NCBI RefSeq assembly: GCF_002278135.3
Contig: NZ_CP029425.2
Coordinates: 1,116,001-1,180,000, forward strand
Reading direction: 5' to 3'
DNA from: Bradyrhizobium ottawaense
GTDB taxonomy: Bacteria; Pseudomonadota; Alphaproteobacteria; Rhizobiales; Xanthobacteraceae
Length of the DNA: 64,000 nt
Below the pieces are notes generated by a model. The model saw only the letters and a program-made list of their open reading frames with translations, made no database searches and was not told where the DNA came from. The translations under genes were made by a program, and so were the position numbers. Below, one piece after another: positions 35,723 through 45,462 of this stretch (position 1 is its first letter; each line of letters starts with the position of its first letter).

Positions 35723-35814
35723 CGTAGGGTGGGCAAAGGCGCGAAGCGCCGTGCCCACCATCTCGCGCTAATCGCAGAAAAGTCGTGGGCACGCTTCGCT
35801 TTGCCCACCCTACG
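35723..35814. repeat. Inverted repeat between GT39 gene and ptsH
   Basis: Two 16-base arms match exactly as inverted copies: CGTAGGGTGGGCAAAG (35723-35738) and CTTTGCCCACCCTACG (35799-35814). Between them are CGCGAAGCGCCGTGCCCACC and related half-sites. It lies between two converging genes and could serve as a bidirectional terminator, though no T tract is present. Confidence 0.65.
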
Positions 35815-35841
35815 GCACTGAGCGTGTAGCGCGAGAGGGGC

Positions 35842-36159
35842 CTAAACCCCTTCCTCGTTGAACTTGCTTTCAACGAGCTCGGTGATCGCCGCGAGCGCAG
35901 CTTCGGCATCCGTGCCGGCGGCGGCGACGGTGATCGTCGTGCCCGGTCCGGCGGCAAGCATCATCAGGCCCATGATCGAGGTGCCGCCAACCGTCTCGCC
36001 ACCGCGCGTCACCCAGACCTGCGCATCGAAGCGCTCGACAGCCTGGACGAATTTCGCGGAGGCGCGGGCATGCAGGCCGCGCTTGTTGATGATCAGGAGG
36101 TCCTTGGAGATCGCGCCCGCGGGCACGCCTGTCCCCGCTTGTGGCGCCTCGTCGCTCAT
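35842..36159 (-). CDS. ptsH: HPr phosphocarrier protein
   Basis: A 105-residue HPr with the active His30 in RGLHARASA and the regulatory Ser61 in GGTSIMGLMMLAAG, the site used by HPr kinase. It has a 15-residue N-terminal extension compared with E. coli HPr (85 residues). In rhizobia this protein passes phosphate from EI-Ntr to EIIA proteins for regulation and not for sugar uptake. Its start overlaps the EIIA stop by four bases (ATGA). With hprK upstream it makes a regulatory PTS cassette. Confidence 0.95.
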   Translation of the reverse strand: MSDEAPQAGTGVPAGAISKDLLIINKRGLHARASAKFVQAVERFDAQVWVTRGGETVGGTSIMGLMMLAAGPGTTITVAAAGTDAEAALAAITELVESKFNEEGV

Positions 36160-36557
36160 TTGCCGGCGAGCACGCGACTGGCGATGGTGACGTATTTGCG
36201 TCCCGCTTCCTGGGCCATCGCGATCGCGTCGGGCAGCGGACGCTCCTCGCGCACCTTGGCGAGCTTGACCAGCATGGGCAGGTTGATGCCCGCGAGCACT
36301 TCGACCTTGGGCCGGCTCATGCAGGATATTGCAAGGTTCGACGGCGTGCCGCCGAACATGTCGGTGAGGATCGCAACGCCGTCGCCGGAATCGACGCGGT
36401 TAACCGCCTCGATGATGTCACTTCGGCAGAGATCGGAATCATCTTCGGCACCGATCGTGATCGCTTCGATTTGCTTTTGTGGGCCCATGACATGTTCAAG
36501 CGCTGCCTTGAATTCGTCGGCAAGGCGCCCGTGGGTCACAAGTACTAGACCAATCAT
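36156..36557 (-). CDS. manX: Mannose-type PTS EIIA component
   Basis: A 133-residue EIIA of the mannose (PTS-EIIA-Man) fold. The phospho-accepting His9 is in LVLVTHGRLADEF; the DMFGGTPSNLA loop surrounds the active site. No EIIB, EIIC or EIID is encoded nearby, so it is regulatory, as in other alphaproteobacteria. GAGGAG stands ahead of ATG 36557. It lies between hprK and ptsH. In Sinorhizobium the corresponding protein takes part in succinate-mediated catabolite repression (established for that genus, inferred here). Confidence 0.92.
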   Translation of the reverse strand: MIGLVLVTHGRLADEFKAALEHVMGPQKQIEAITIGAEDDSDLCRSDIIEAVNRVDSGDGVAILTDMFGGTPSNLAISCMSRPKVEVLAGINLPMLVKLAKVREERPLPDAIAMAQEAGRKYVTIASRVLAGK

Positions 36558-36690
36558 CGGAAAACTCCTCGCGGGCGCTTTTGGTGCACCGCACGAACGC
36601 GCCACTTTGACCATCCAGAGCCCCTGCGCAAGAGGGGATGTTGCGTATCTCCCTGAATCTAGACGGATGGATGAGGGGAGCTGCGCCGGT

Positions 36691-37215
36691 CTATTCGGTC
36701 GCGATAGTGGGGTTCATATGGTTACCATTTCCCTTCAAACAATCGCCTGAAGGGTTAACGGAAGATGAACTCTTGGTAGTGGTCAAGGCCGCGACAACCA
36801 GTGGGAGGGGTGAATATCCGCGGCCAACAGGGATTCGCGGTATTTCGACACCGGAAATGATGGTTTTCAGCGAATCCGTCGCAGGCAGGCGCTCGGCGTC
36901 CGCGGCATCCAGATCGACCACGAGACCGACGGTCGCATGCTCCACGAAGTCGCAGTGGCGGATCCCGAGGCCCCGGATCTCGATCAGGCCAGCCAATACC
37001 GGCGCGGGGCGGACTTCAATTTCATCGCCGACTGTCGCCAGATGGACACGGTCATCCCCAACCAGAACGGCCCTTTCGACCACGCCCGAGCGTCCGGCCA
37101 TGATCAAATCGAAGGCAAGGCGCGACTTGCCCGAGCCCGAGGGACCGCGGATCAGCACCGCCCGATGTCCGACCTTGACTGCGGAGGCGTGAACGCTGGG
37201 CCCGCCGTCGTTCAT
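36691..37215 (-). CDS. hprK: HPr kinase/phosphorylase, short alphaproteobacterial form
   Basis: A 174-residue protein carrying only the catalytic domain of HprK. The P-loop is GPSGSGKS (24-31) and the family signature reads GLIEIRGLGI. Firmicute HprK proteins are about 310 residues with an N-terminal domain that is absent here, which is normal in alphaproteobacteria. It phosphorylates and dephosphorylates Ser61 of HPr. The last 30 residues are low-complexity (TTTKSSSSVNPSGDCLKGNG) and look like a poorly conserved tail. Start overlaps the chvG stop by four bases. Confidence 0.92.
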   Translation of the reverse strand: MNDGGPSVHASAVKVGHRAVLIRGPSGSGKSRLAFDLIMAGRSGVVERAVLVGDDRVHLATVGDEIEVRPAPVLAGLIEIRGLGIRHCDFVEHATVGLVVDLDAADAERLPATDSLKTIISGVEIPRIPVGRGYSPLPLVVAALTTTKSSSSVNPSGDCLKGNGNHMNPTIATE

Positions 37216-39008
37216 AGCGCCGGCAGCCTCACCACGAAGCGCGCGCCTGCGACCGTCGGCACGCCCTCCTCATCCGGCGGGCCTGCGCGGTTCTCGGCCC
37301 AGATGCGCCCGCCATGGGCGTCGATGATCTGCTTGGAGATCGACAGGCCGAGGCCGGAGTTCTGGCCAAAACCCTGATGCGGACGGTCGGTGTAGAAGCG
37401 CTCGAAGATGCGTTCCAGCGCGTCGTCGCGAATGCCGGGGCCGTCGTCGTCGACCACGATCTCGATCTCGGAGCGCGCGCGGCGGCAGGTGAGGCGCACC
37501 TTGCTGCCGGGTTCGGAGAACGACTGCGCGTTGGACAGCAGGTTGGAGACCACTTGTCCGAGCCGTGAATCGTGGCCGGACACGGCGAAGGTGTCGGTCG
37601 GGCTGCGGCCCTCGAAGCGCGTCTCGACCGCGACGTCGTGGCCGAGCTTGGTCTCGTTGGCGACGGACACCAGCGTCGTCAGCAGGCGGCGCAAATCGAC
37701 CGGGATCGCGTCCTGGCGCTGCAATTCGGCATCGAGGCGGCTGGCGTCGGAGATGTCGGAGATCAGGCGGTCGAGCCGCTTGACGTCGTGCTCGATCACC
37801 TCGAGCAGGCGCGCACGGCTGTTCTCGTTGCGCGCCAGCGGCAGTGTCTCGACCGCCGAGCGCAGCGAGGTCAGCGGGTTCTTCAATTCGTGGGCGACGT
37901 CGGCGGCGAACATCTCGATCGCCTCGATGCGGCTGTAGAGCGCGCTCGTCATGTCGCGCAGGGCGCCGGAGAGATGACCGATCTCGTCGCGGCGGCGGGT
38001 GAAATCGGGGATCTCGATGCGGGCCTTGATGCGGCGGCGGACGCGCTCGGCGCTGTCGGCAAGCCGGCGCACGGGCCCGGCGATCGTGCTCGCAAGCAGC
38101 AGCGACAGCATGATCATGACGGCGGCCGCGACGCCGCCGACTTTCAGGATGGCGAGGCGTTCGGCAGTGACCATCTGGTCGATGTCGTCACCTTGCGTCG
38201 ACAGCATCAGCGCGCCGTGGATCGCGCGCGAGCGCAGCACCGGGACCGCGACCGAGACGATCACCTCGCCGCGGGCATTGACCCGCACCATCGAGCGTTT
38301 CTGGCCCTGGAGCGCATCGCCCACCTCGGCATAGCCGTTGCCGTTCTCGGGGCCGAGCTCGCGATAGAGCGGCAGGTCGCCGCGGTTCAGCCAGGTGCGC
38401 ACCGCGACCATGCCGCGCTCGACGAAGCCGGGCTTCTCCGCCGGCGGCGGCAGGTCGAGGCGCAGCACGTTTTCGAGGTTGCGGCTGTCGAGCAGCAGGC
38501 TGCCGTTCGGATCGTAGATGCGGGCGCGCGTCTTGGTCGGCGAGATCAGCGTGCGCAGCACCGGCGCCACGCGCTCCGGATTGATCGGGAAGTCCAGCGG
38601 CGAGTACTCGTCCGAGCCGCCATAGGTCTCGCCCGGCTTGAGGTCGAGCAGCCGGTCGGGATCGATGGTGATGGCGTTGGTCTGCACCGTGGCGGAGGCC
38701 GCGATCGCGCCGGCGATGATCTCGGCCTGCACCAGGAGGCTCTGCGCCCGCGCGTCGATCAGTCCGGCGCGGAATTGCGACAGATACAGGATGCTCGCCA
38801 CCAGCGCGACGAGGCCGGCGAGATTGAGCGAGACGATGCGGCGGGTCAGGCTGGAGAAGGACAGCGCGAAGAAGAATTGCCCGGCGCGCTTGAGCCAGTT
38901 CAGCGGTCGGAAGCCCTGCGGCTTGTCTTCGGCAAATTGCTCCGGAACGCCGTCGGATGTGATCTCCCCGGCGCTCTGGTTCTCGTCAGGCTGCGTTCGG
39001 TCAAGCAA
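37212..39008 (-). CDS. chvG: Sensor histidine kinase ChvG
   Basis: A 598-residue inner-membrane sensor with a cytoplasmic N-tail, membrane helix (about 55-80, RRIVSLNLAGLVALVASILYL), periplasmic domain (85-275), second helix (285-310), HAMP, dimerization helix with H373 (FAADVAHELKNPLTSLRS) and ATPase domain (DDDGPGIRDDALERIFERFY, GLGLSISKQI). In rhizobia ChvG/ExoS with ChvI senses acid and envelope stress, is held by periplasmic ExoR, and controls exopolysaccharide and symbiosis genes. The start is probably TTG 39008, since a stop lies two codons upstream and no ATG is near. Confidence 0.94.
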   Translation of the reverse strand: MLDRTQPDENQSAGEITSDGVPEQFAEDKPQGFRPLNWLKRAGQFFFALSFSSLTRRIVSLNLAGLVALVASILYLSQFRAGLIDARAQSLLVQAEIIAGAIAASATVQTNAITIDPDRLLDLKPGETYGGSDEYSPLDFPINPERVAPVLRTLISPTKTRARIYDPNGSLLLDSRNLENVLRLDLPPPAEKPGFVERGMVAVRTWLNRGDLPLYRELGPENGNGYAEVGDALQGQKRSMVRVNARGEVIVSVAVPVLRSRAIHGALMLSTQGDDIDQMVTAERLAILKVGGVAAAVMIMLSLLLASTIAGPVRRLADSAERVRRRIKARIEIPDFTRRRDEIGHLSGALRDMTSALYSRIEAIEMFAADVAHELKNPLTSLRSAVETLPLARNENSRARLLEVIEHDVKRLDRLISDISDASRLDAELQRQDAIPVDLRRLLTTLVSVANETKLGHDVAVETRFEGRSPTDTFAVSGHDSRLGQVVSNLLSNAQSFSEPGSKVRLTCRRARSEIEIVVDDDGPGIRDDALERIFERFYTDRPHQGFGQNSGLGLSISKQIIDAHGGRIWAENRAGPPDEEGVPTVAGARFVVRLPAL

Positions 39009-39128
39009 TGCTTACGCCCGCGTTAGGACAGCTCGTGGCAATGGTCCCCGCATCCTAGAGCCATCCCGGTCCCGATGAAATCAGAACCGGCGATGCTCTC
39101 AGTCTTTCGTGAAGGCGCCTCTCGCGCC

Positions 39129-39830
39129 TCAGGCTTCCTTGAAGCGGTAGCCGACGCCGTACAGCGTCTCGATCATCTCGAACTCGTTGTCGACCACCTT
39201 GAACTTCTTGCGCAGCCGCTTGATGTGGCTGTCGATGGTGCGGTCGTCGACATAGACCTGGTCGTCATAGGCGGCGTCCATCAGCGCGTTGCGGCTCTTC
39301 ACCACGCCGGGCCGGGTCGCGAGCGCCTGCAGGATCAGGAATTCCGTGACGGTCAGCGTCACCGGCTCGTTCTTCCAGGTGCAGGTATGCCGTTCCGGAT
39401 CCATGCGCAACAGGCCGCGGTCGAGCGCCTTGGCGTCGTTCTCCTTCGGCGCGACGGTCGGGTCCTTCGGCGCCGAGCGGCGCAGCACCGCCTTGACGCG
39501 CTCGACCAGGAGGCGCTGCGAGAACGGTTTGCGGATGAAATCGTCGGCGCCCATCTTGAGGCCGAACAGCTCGTCGATCTCCTCGTCCTTGGAGGTCAGG
39601 AAGATCACCGGCAGGTCGGACTTCTGCCTGAGCCGGCGCAGCGTCTCCATGCCGTCCATGCGCGGCATCTTGATGTCGAGGATGGCGAGATCGGGCTGGG
39701 TGGTGCGGAAACCGTCAAGCGCGGAAGCGCCGTCGGTGTAGGTCATGATGCGGTAGCCTTCGGCTTCCAGCGCGATCGAGACGGATGTGAGAATGTTGCG
39801 GTCGTCGTCGACCAAAGCGATTGTGGGCAT
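39129..39830 (-). CDS. chvI: Response regulator ChvI
   Basis: A 233-residue OmpR-type regulator. The receiver domain (1-120) has D8/D9, phospho-acceptor D52 ([13 protein letters not shown]), and T/K in [10 protein letters not shown]. The winged-helix DNA-binding domain (135-233) ends with [43 protein letters not shown] precedes ATG 39830. chvG follows after a 120-base gap, long enough for its own promoter. Partner of ChvG. Confidence 0.95.
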   Translation of the reverse strand: MPTIALVDDDRNILTSVSIALEAEGYRIMTYTDGASALDGFRTTQPDLAILDIKMPRMDGMETLRRLRQKSDLPVIFLTSKDEEIDELFGLKMGADDFIRKPFSQRLLVERVKAVLRRSAPKDPTVAPKENDAKALDRGLLRMDPERHTCTWKNEPVTLTVTEFLILQALATRPGVVKSRNALMDAAYDDQVYVDDRTIDSHIKRLRKKFKVVDNEFEMIETLYGVGYRFKEA

Positions 39831-40071
39831 GAGCCTCTGCTTTCTGCTTTCCGTTTGGGTCGTGGCTTGAAACGGCGAGCAATCCACTGATGCGCCGCAT
39901 ACATGGGTGCCGATGTCGGCGTTCGAACCTTGTCACCGAGCAATGCAAGCTGGGCTGAAGTGTGACCAAGTTCCACGAAACGCGGCAGATTCGCCGCATG
40001 TCGACCCATAACCAGGCCCCCGTTTACCCGAAAAAAGGCCTCCCTTGCAACCACCTGAGCCGAGAAAGCCG

Positions 40072-40806
40072 ATGCAACCGACCCCTGATTTCGACCCCGC
40101 AAAGCTCGCCAAATCCCTGCTGCGGCGATCGCGGCAGGGGGCGCTGGCAACTCTCATGGCCGGCAGCGGCGACCCCTATTGTTCCCTGGTCAATCTGGCC
40201 AGCCATCCCGACGGTTCCCCCATCCTGCTGATCTCGGGCCTCGCCGTGCATACAAGGAACCTTCTCGCCGACAGCAGGGTCTCCCTGATGCTGGACGAGC
40301 GGGCGGCGGGCGATCCGCTGGAAGGCGCCCGGATCATGCTGTCCGGCCGGGCGGAGCAGGCTGATGCCGCGAGGGATTTGCTCCAGCGACGTTATCTCAA
40401 TGCGCATCCGTCGGCGGAAGGCTTTGTTTCCTTTAAGGATTTCTCTTTTTTCCGGATCCGCCCCACGGGAACTCATCTGGTCGCCGGCTTCGGCCGGATC
40501 GTCGATCTCAAGCCCGCCCAGTTCCTCACGGACCTCTCCGGCGCCGAAGATCTGCTGGCAGCGGAGGAGGGGGCGGTCACGCATATGAATGCCGATCATC
40601 GCGACGCCATGGGCCTCTATGCGACAAAGCTCCTTGGCGCTGCCGCGGGGGACTGGCGTTGCACCGGCTGCGATCCGGAAGGCCTCGATATGCAGGACGG
40701 CCAGACCGCGCTGCGGCTGGACTTCCCGGAGCGGGTGACGGACGGCACGTCGCTGCGCAAGATGCTGGTCCGCCTCGCTGGCGAAGCGCGCATGAAGATG
40801 GACTAG
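40072..40806 (+). CDS. HugZ-type/pyridoxamine-oxidase-fold protein
   Basis: A 244-residue protein of the split-barrel flavin/heme-binding fold. Residues about 10-150 form the pyridoxamine-5'-phosphate-oxidase-like barrel (LLRRSRQGALATLMAGSGDPYCSLVNLASHPDGSPILLISGLAVHTRNL). Residues 165-240 form the DUF2470 domain (VTHMNADHRDAMGLYATKLLG) that carries the heme-contacting His in HugZ. Heme degradation or flavin-dependent reduction is likely. ATG 40072 is chosen over TTG 40045. The 241-base gap to chvI shows no clear iron-regulator box. It sits between chvI and pckA, a pair that is adjacent in some rhizobia. Confidence 0.85.
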   Translation: MQPTPDFDPAKLAKSLLRRSRQGALATLMAGSGDPYCSLVNLASHPDGSPILLISGLAVHTRNLLADSRVSLMLDERAAGDPLEGARIMLSGRAEQADAARDLLQRRYLNAHPSAEGFVSFKDFSFFRIRPTGTHLVAGFGRIVDLKPAQFLTDLSGAEDLLAAEEGAVTHMNADHRDAMGLYATKLLGAAAGDWRCTGCDPEGLDMQDGQTALRLDFPERVTDGTSLRKMLVRLAGEARMKMD

Positions 40807-40884
40807 AACGCAACAATTTGAACGCCGCGACCCATCGCTGCGACCCAAGACGGTCAGGTCTTAAGGCTCGCAGCGAGAGGGTTC

Positions 40885-43479
40885 ATGGCGCGTCGTCGTT
40901 TGGCATTGGCTGCGGGTCTGGCGCTCGCGATCACCACGTCGCTTGCCACGCCCGGCCTTGCCCAGAAGAGCGATCTGTCGGCGCAGAGCGGGCGCATCAA
41001 TGCGCTCCGGAGCGCCGGCAAATATTCGGAGGCGCTGCCGCTGGCGCAGGCCATGGTGGCCTCGCTCGAGAAGACCAGCAACAACCGCGACCTCGCCGCG
41101 GCGCTCAACAATCTCGGGCAGATTTACGCCGACCAGGGCCACGACGATCAGGCCGAGCCGCTCTACAAACGCGCCATCGCGCTGATGGAGAAGGGGACCG
41201 GTCAGGGCAGCGTCGAGATTGCGCCGCTCCTGAACAATCTCGCCGCGCTCTATCAGCGGCAGAGCCGCTTCACCGAAGCCGAACCGCTGTTCAAGCGTGC
41301 GCTGGCCGTTCGTGAAAAGGCGCTGTCGCGCGAGCATCCCGATGTCGGCCAGGCCCTGAACAATCTCGCCACGCTCTACGTGAAGCAGGAGCATTTTGCC
41401 GACGCCGAGCCGCTGTTTCAGCGGGCCCTCGCGATCTATCAGAAGGCCGCCGGGCCCGAGCATCCCGCGGTTGCCACCGTCCTGAACAATCTCGGCCAGG
41501 TCGATCGCGACCTCAACCGCGATGCCGATGCCGAAGCGCCGATCAAGCGCTCGCTCGCGATCCGCGAAAAGGTGCTGGGCCCGGATCATCCCGACGTGGC
41601 GCGCTCGCTCAACAATCTCGCCGGGCTCTACGAGCACCAGCAGCGCTATGCCGAGGCCGAGCCGCTCTATCGCCGCGCGCTTGCCATCCGCGAGCGGGCG
41701 CTCGGGGTGGATCATCCCGATGTCGTGACTTCGACCAGCAATCTCGCTTATTTCCTTCAGGTGTCGGGCCGCAACGCCGAGGCCTTGCCGTTTGCGCAGA
41801 AGACGCTTGCCGCCAACCGCGCGCAGCTGCGCACCGTGCTGCCGGTTCTGTTCGCTGCGCGCCAGCAAACGCTCCTGGCGAGCGACAAGGCGCTCGATGA
41901 CGCGCTCGGCGCGATCCAGCGCGGCACGCAATCTTCCGCCGCCTCTGCCGTGAACAAGCTCGCGGTGCGATTGGCCGCCGGCAGCGATCGGCTCGCCGAG
42001 CTGGTGCGTCGGGATCAGGATCTCGCGGCCGAGGCCGAGGCGCTCGACAAGGCGATCATCACCGCGGTGTCGAAGCAATCGGCGCAGCGGGACGTCACGG
42101 CCGAGCAGCGCAGCCGCGCGCGGATCGTTGCGATTGCAAGCGAACGCGCGGGGCTGCAAAAGTCGCTCACGCTCGAGTTTCCCGACTACGCCTCGCTCTC
42201 CAACCCGCTGCCGCTGGCGGTGAAGGACATCCAGCCGCTGCTGTCGGCCGATGAGGCGATGGTGATCTATTCCGTCGTCGACAAGCGGAGCTACGTCATC
42301 GCGATCACGCGCGATGGCGCCGACTGGAAGGAGATCTCGCTCGGCGCGGACGCAATGGCGCGGAAAGTCTCGGCCTTCCGCAGGGGGCTGGATGTCGGCA
42401 AGGCGCGCGATGCCTCCGGCAAATCGGGCCTGTTCGATCTCGCGCTCGCCAACGAGCTCTATGTCGCGCTGCTCGGCCCGGTCGAGGCGTTGACGAAGGA
42501 CAAGCGCAATCTGCTGGTCGTGCCATCGGCGGCGCTGACCGCATTGCCGTTCCATCTGCTGGTCACCGAGAAGCCGCAGGCTGCGATTCCGGACAGGCTC
42601 GACGGCTATCGCGACGCCGCCTGGCTGCTCAGGCGTCAGGCCGTCTCGGTGCTGCCGTCGGTGATCAGCCTGAAATCGCTGCGTGCCTTCGCGCGCAGGG
42701 ATCAGGGCGCAAAGCCGATGACCGGCTTCGGCGATCCCGTCTTCAATCCCGCAGCCGAAGGGCCCGCCGACCGTCGCGCCGCAGGCGGCAAGGTCGCGGC
42801 GCGCAGCATTGCGACGATTGCCTATACCGATTTCTGGCGCGGCGCCGGGGTCGATCGCGCGCGGCTGGCGCAGGCGTTGCCGCAACTGCCCGATACCGCC
42901 GACGAGCTGAACGCGGTGGCAAGGGACGTCGGCGCCAATGATGCCGACATCCATCTCGGACGCGATGCCAGTGAAACGACGCTGAAGCGTGCAGCGCTTG
43001 CCCAATACGGCATCATCTATTTTGCCACCCACGGCCTCGTTGCCGGCGACGTCAAGGGACTGGGCGAGCCCTCGCTTGCATTGTCCATTCCCGATCAGCC
43101 GTCTGAGCTCGACGACGGCCTTCTGACCGCGAGCGAAGTGGCCCAGCTCAAGCTCAACGCCGATTGGGTGGTTCTGTCCGCCTGCAACACCATCGCCGGC
43201 GACAAGCCCGGGGCCGAAGCGCTGTCGGGATTGGCGCGCTCTTTCTTCTATGCCGGTGCCCGTGCGCTTCTGGTCTCGCATTGGGCCGTGGATTCGGAAG
43301 CCGCCACCCGCCTCACCACATCGACGTTCGAGTTGCTGAAGAACGAACCGAAAATCGGTCGCGCCGAAGCCTTGCGCCGCGCGATGTTAACGTTTGTCGA
43401 CGACACCTCGTCACCGCGCAACGCCTACCCGGCGATGTGGGGACCGTTCGCGCTCATTGGCGAAGGCGAGGTACGATAA
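40885..43479 (+). CDS. Exported TPR-CHAT protein, caspase-like fold
   Basis: An 864-residue precursor. Signal peptide [22 protein letters not shown]; then about seven kinesin-light-chain-type TPRs (residues 45-300, repeated ALNNLA.LY......AEPL..RALAI.E). A helical linker (310-440) and a CHAT domain (460-860) follow. The catalytic dyad is H716 (YFATHGL) and C767 (LSACNT). CHAT enzymes are caspase-like cysteine proteases; cytosolic ones act in defence, but this one appears to be exported, so an envelope role is more likely. It is 78 bases from the HugZ-type gene on the same strand. Confidence 0.9.
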   Translation: MARRRLALAAGLALAITTSLATPGLAQKSDLSAQSGRINALRSAGKYSEALPLAQAMVASLEKTSNNRDLAAALNNLGQIYADQGHDDQAEPLYKRAIALMEKGTGQGSVEIAPLLNNLAALYQRQSRFTEAEPLFKRALAVREKALSREHPDVGQALNNLATLYVKQEHFADAEPLFQRALAIYQKAAGPEHPAVATVLNNLGQVDRDLNRDADAEAPIKRSLAIREKVLGPDHPDVARSLNNLAGLYEHQQRYAEAEPLYRRALAIRERALGVDHPDVVTSTSNLAYFLQVSGRNAEALPFAQKTLAANRAQLRTVLPVLFAARQQTLLASDKALDDALGAIQRGTQSSAASAVNKLAVRLAAGSDRLAELVRRDQDLAAEAEALDKAIITAVSKQSAQRDVTAEQRSRARIVAIASERAGLQKSLTLEFPDYASLSNPLPLAVKDIQPLLSADEAMVIYSVVDKRSYVIAITRDGADWKEISLGADAMARKVSAFRRGLDVGKARDASGKSGLFDLALANELYVALLGPVEALTKDKRNLLVVPSAALTALPFHLLVTEKPQAAIPDRLDGYRDAAWLLRRQAVSVLPSVISLKSLRAFARRDQGAKPMTGFGDPVFNPAAEGPADRRAAGGKVAARSIATIAYTDFWRGAGVDRARLAQALPQLPDTADELNAVARDVGANDADIHLGRDASETTLKRAALAQYGIIYFATHGLVAGDVKGLGEPSLALSIPDQPSELDDGLLTASEVAQLKLNADWVVLSACNTIAGDKPGAEALSGLARSFFYAGARALLVSHWAVDSEAATRLTTSTFELLKNEPKIGRAEALRRAMLTFVDDTSSPRNAYPAMWGPFALIGEGEVR

Positions 43480-43764
43480 GCCGGCAGCCGGAATTGTGCG
43501 TCGCAAAAACCATCATCAACGCCGAATTCCGCATTTGGTTGCGCGATCATTCGTGATTTTTTGATGCAGCTGCTCAGAGCTGACATGCGCGACGTTTGGC
43601 GCGGTCCTTGAATAAACCAAATCCTGCGGGATCAGCTTGGCAACGCCAGCGTTCATCATTATTAGGTCGCCCAGCCGAGGCCGGTTGGCCTATAAATCAC
43701 GGTGACCGCGATGGTGCTGAAGTTCTGGTCGCGCTGAATGTCGCGGGTTCTAGGAGGATTTTTC
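43480..43764 (+). promoter_or_regulatory. Upstream region of pckA
   Basis: These 285 bases contain no gene. An AGGAGG ribosome-binding site lies at 43752-43757, eight bases before GTG 43765, and decides the pckA start. A TATAAATCA stretch (about 43691) may be part of the promoter; I see no clear regulator box. Confidence 0.45.
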
Positions 43765-45381
43765 GTGCAAGAGACGGGCGTGCGCAACGGTGCCTTCGGC
43801 GCCGACAAGTTCGGTTTAAAGAATCTCAAGCAGGTTCACTGGAACCTCGGTGCGCCGCAACTCTATCAATACTCGCTCACTGCGGGCGAGGCGGTGCTGT
43901 CCGCTGACGGCGCACTCTGCGCCGACACCGGCGAGTTCACCGGGCGCAGCCCGAAGGACAAGTTCACGGTGCGTGACGCCACCACCGACAAGAAGATGTG
44001 GTGGGCCGGCAACCAGTCGATCACCGCAGAGCAGTTCGAGACGCTCTATCAGGACTTCCTCAAGCACGCCGAAGGCAAGAAGCTGTTCGCGCAGGATCTC
44101 TATGGTGGTGCCGACCCGGCCTACCGGATCAAGACGCGCGTCTTCACCGAGCTCGCCTGGCACTCGCTGTTCATCCGCACGCTGCTGATTCGCCCCGAGG
44201 CGATCGAGCTGCCGACCTTCGTGCCGGAGCTCACCATCATCGACATGCCGAGCTTCCGCGCCGATCCCAAACGTCACGGCTGCAAGTCGGAGAACGTCGT
44301 CGCGATCGATTTCGCCCGCAAGATCGTCCTGATCGGCGGGTCTTATTATGCCGGCGAGATGAAGAAGTCGGTCTTCACCACGCTGAACTATTATCTGCCC
44401 GAGCGCGGCGTGATGCCGATGCATTGCTCGGCCAATGTCGGCGCCAAGGGCGACGCGGCGATCTTCTTCGGCCTGTCCGGCACCGGCAAGACCACGCTGT
44501 CGGCGGATCCCAACCGCACGCTGATCGGCGACGACGAGCACGGCTGGGGCCCGAACGGCGTCTTCAACTTCGAAGGCGGCTGCTACGCCAAGTGCATCAA
44601 GCTGTCGCAGGAAGCCGAGCCCGAGATCTTCGCGGCCTCGACCCGCTTCGGCGCGGTGCTCGAGAACTGCGTGCTCGACGAAGACACCCGCGTGGTGGAT
44701 TTCGACGACGGCTCCAAGACCGAGAACACGCGCTCGGCCTATCCGCTCGACTTCATCCCGAACGCCTCGCGCACCGGCCGCGCGCCGCAGCCGAAGAACG
44801 TGGTGATGCTCGCCGCCGACGCCTTCGGCGTGTTGCCGCCGATCGCCAAGCTCTCGCCGGCGCAGGCGATGTATCACTTCCTGTCCGGCTACACCGCGAA
44901 GGTCGCGGGCACCGAGCGCGGTCTCGGCAACGAGCCGCAGCCGGAGTTCTCGACCTGCTTCGGCTCGCCCTTCCTGCCGCTCGACCCCAGCGTCTACGGC
45001 AACATGCTGCGCGACCTCATCGCCCAGCACAGTGTCGATTGCTGGCTGGTCAATACGGGCTGGACCGGCGGCAAGTATGGTGTCGGCTCGCGCATGCCGA
45101 TCAAGGTGACGCGTGCGCTGCTCACCGCCGCGCTCGACGGGTCGCTTCGCAACGTCGAATTCCGCACCGACAAGTACTTCGGCTTCGCGGTCCCGACCGC
45201 GCTGCCCGGCGTGCCGGCCGAGATCCTCAACCCGGTCAACACCTGGAAGGACAAGGACGAGTTCGACAAGACCGCCCGCGCGCTGGTCGGCATGTTCCAG
45301 AAGAACTTTGCCAAGTTCGAAGCCCAGGTGGACGCCGAGGTGCGCGCCGCCGCGCCGGACGTGAAGCTCGCGGCGGAGTAA
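43765..45381 (+). CDS. pckA: Phosphoenolpyruvate carboxykinase (ATP)
   Basis: A 538-residue enzyme converting oxaloacetate and ATP to PEP, the entry step of gluconeogenesis during growth on dicarboxylates. Kinase-1a motif GLSGTGKT (236-243), kinase-2 LIGDDEHGW (253-261), substrate motif [10 protein letters not shown] (58-67) and the metal-binding HCSANVG (220-226) are all present. GTG 43765 with AGGAGG is preferred; the upstream ATG 43738 lacks a site. Length fits the family (about 535-540). A strong terminator follows. In rhizobia pckA is regulated with ChvGI and carbon supply. Confidence 0.97.
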   Translation: MQETGVRNGAFGADKFGLKNLKQVHWNLGAPQLYQYSLTAGEAVLSADGALCADTGEFTGRSPKDKFTVRDATTDKKMWWAGNQSITAEQFETLYQDFLKHAEGKKLFAQDLYGGADPAYRIKTRVFTELAWHSLFIRTLLIRPEAIELPTFVPELTIIDMPSFRADPKRHGCKSENVVAIDFARKIVLIGGSYYAGEMKKSVFTTLNYYLPERGVMPMHCSANVGAKGDAAIFFGLSGTGKTTLSADPNRTLIGDDEHGWGPNGVFNFEGGCYAKCIKLSQEAEPEIFAASTRFGAVLENCVLDEDTRVVDFDDGSKTENTRSAYPLDFIPNASRTGRAPQPKNVVMLAADAFGVLPPIAKLSPAQAMYHFLSGYTAKVAGTERGLGNEPQPEFSTCFGSPFLPLDPSVYGNMLRDLIAQHSVDCWLVNTGWTGGKYGVGSRMPIKVTRALLTAALDGSLRNVEFRTDKYFGFAVPTALPGVPAEILNPVNTWKDKDEFDKTARALVGMFQKNFAKFEAQVDAEVRAAAPDVKLAAE

Positions 45382-45406
45382 GTTCTCGCAAGATGTGATT
45401 GACGTG

Positions 45407-45437
45407 AAAGGGCGGCTTGATCAGCCGCCCTTTCTTT
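45407..45437 (+). terminator. Rho-independent terminator of pckA
   Basis: Stem AAAGGGCGGCT (45407-45417) pairs perfectly with AGCCGCCCTTT (45423-45433) through a five-base loop and is followed by CTTTTG. It lies 25 bases after the pckA stop and also faces the end of the minus-strand AraC gene. Confidence 0.85.
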
Positions 45438-45462
45438 TGCGGCCTGAGCATCGTCAGGCTGC

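Noticed and set aside
40885..43479. The CHAT protein as part of a CRISPR or gasdermin defence system
   Set aside because: No CRISPR array, Cas gene or gasdermin-like gene is near, and the protein has a signal peptide.
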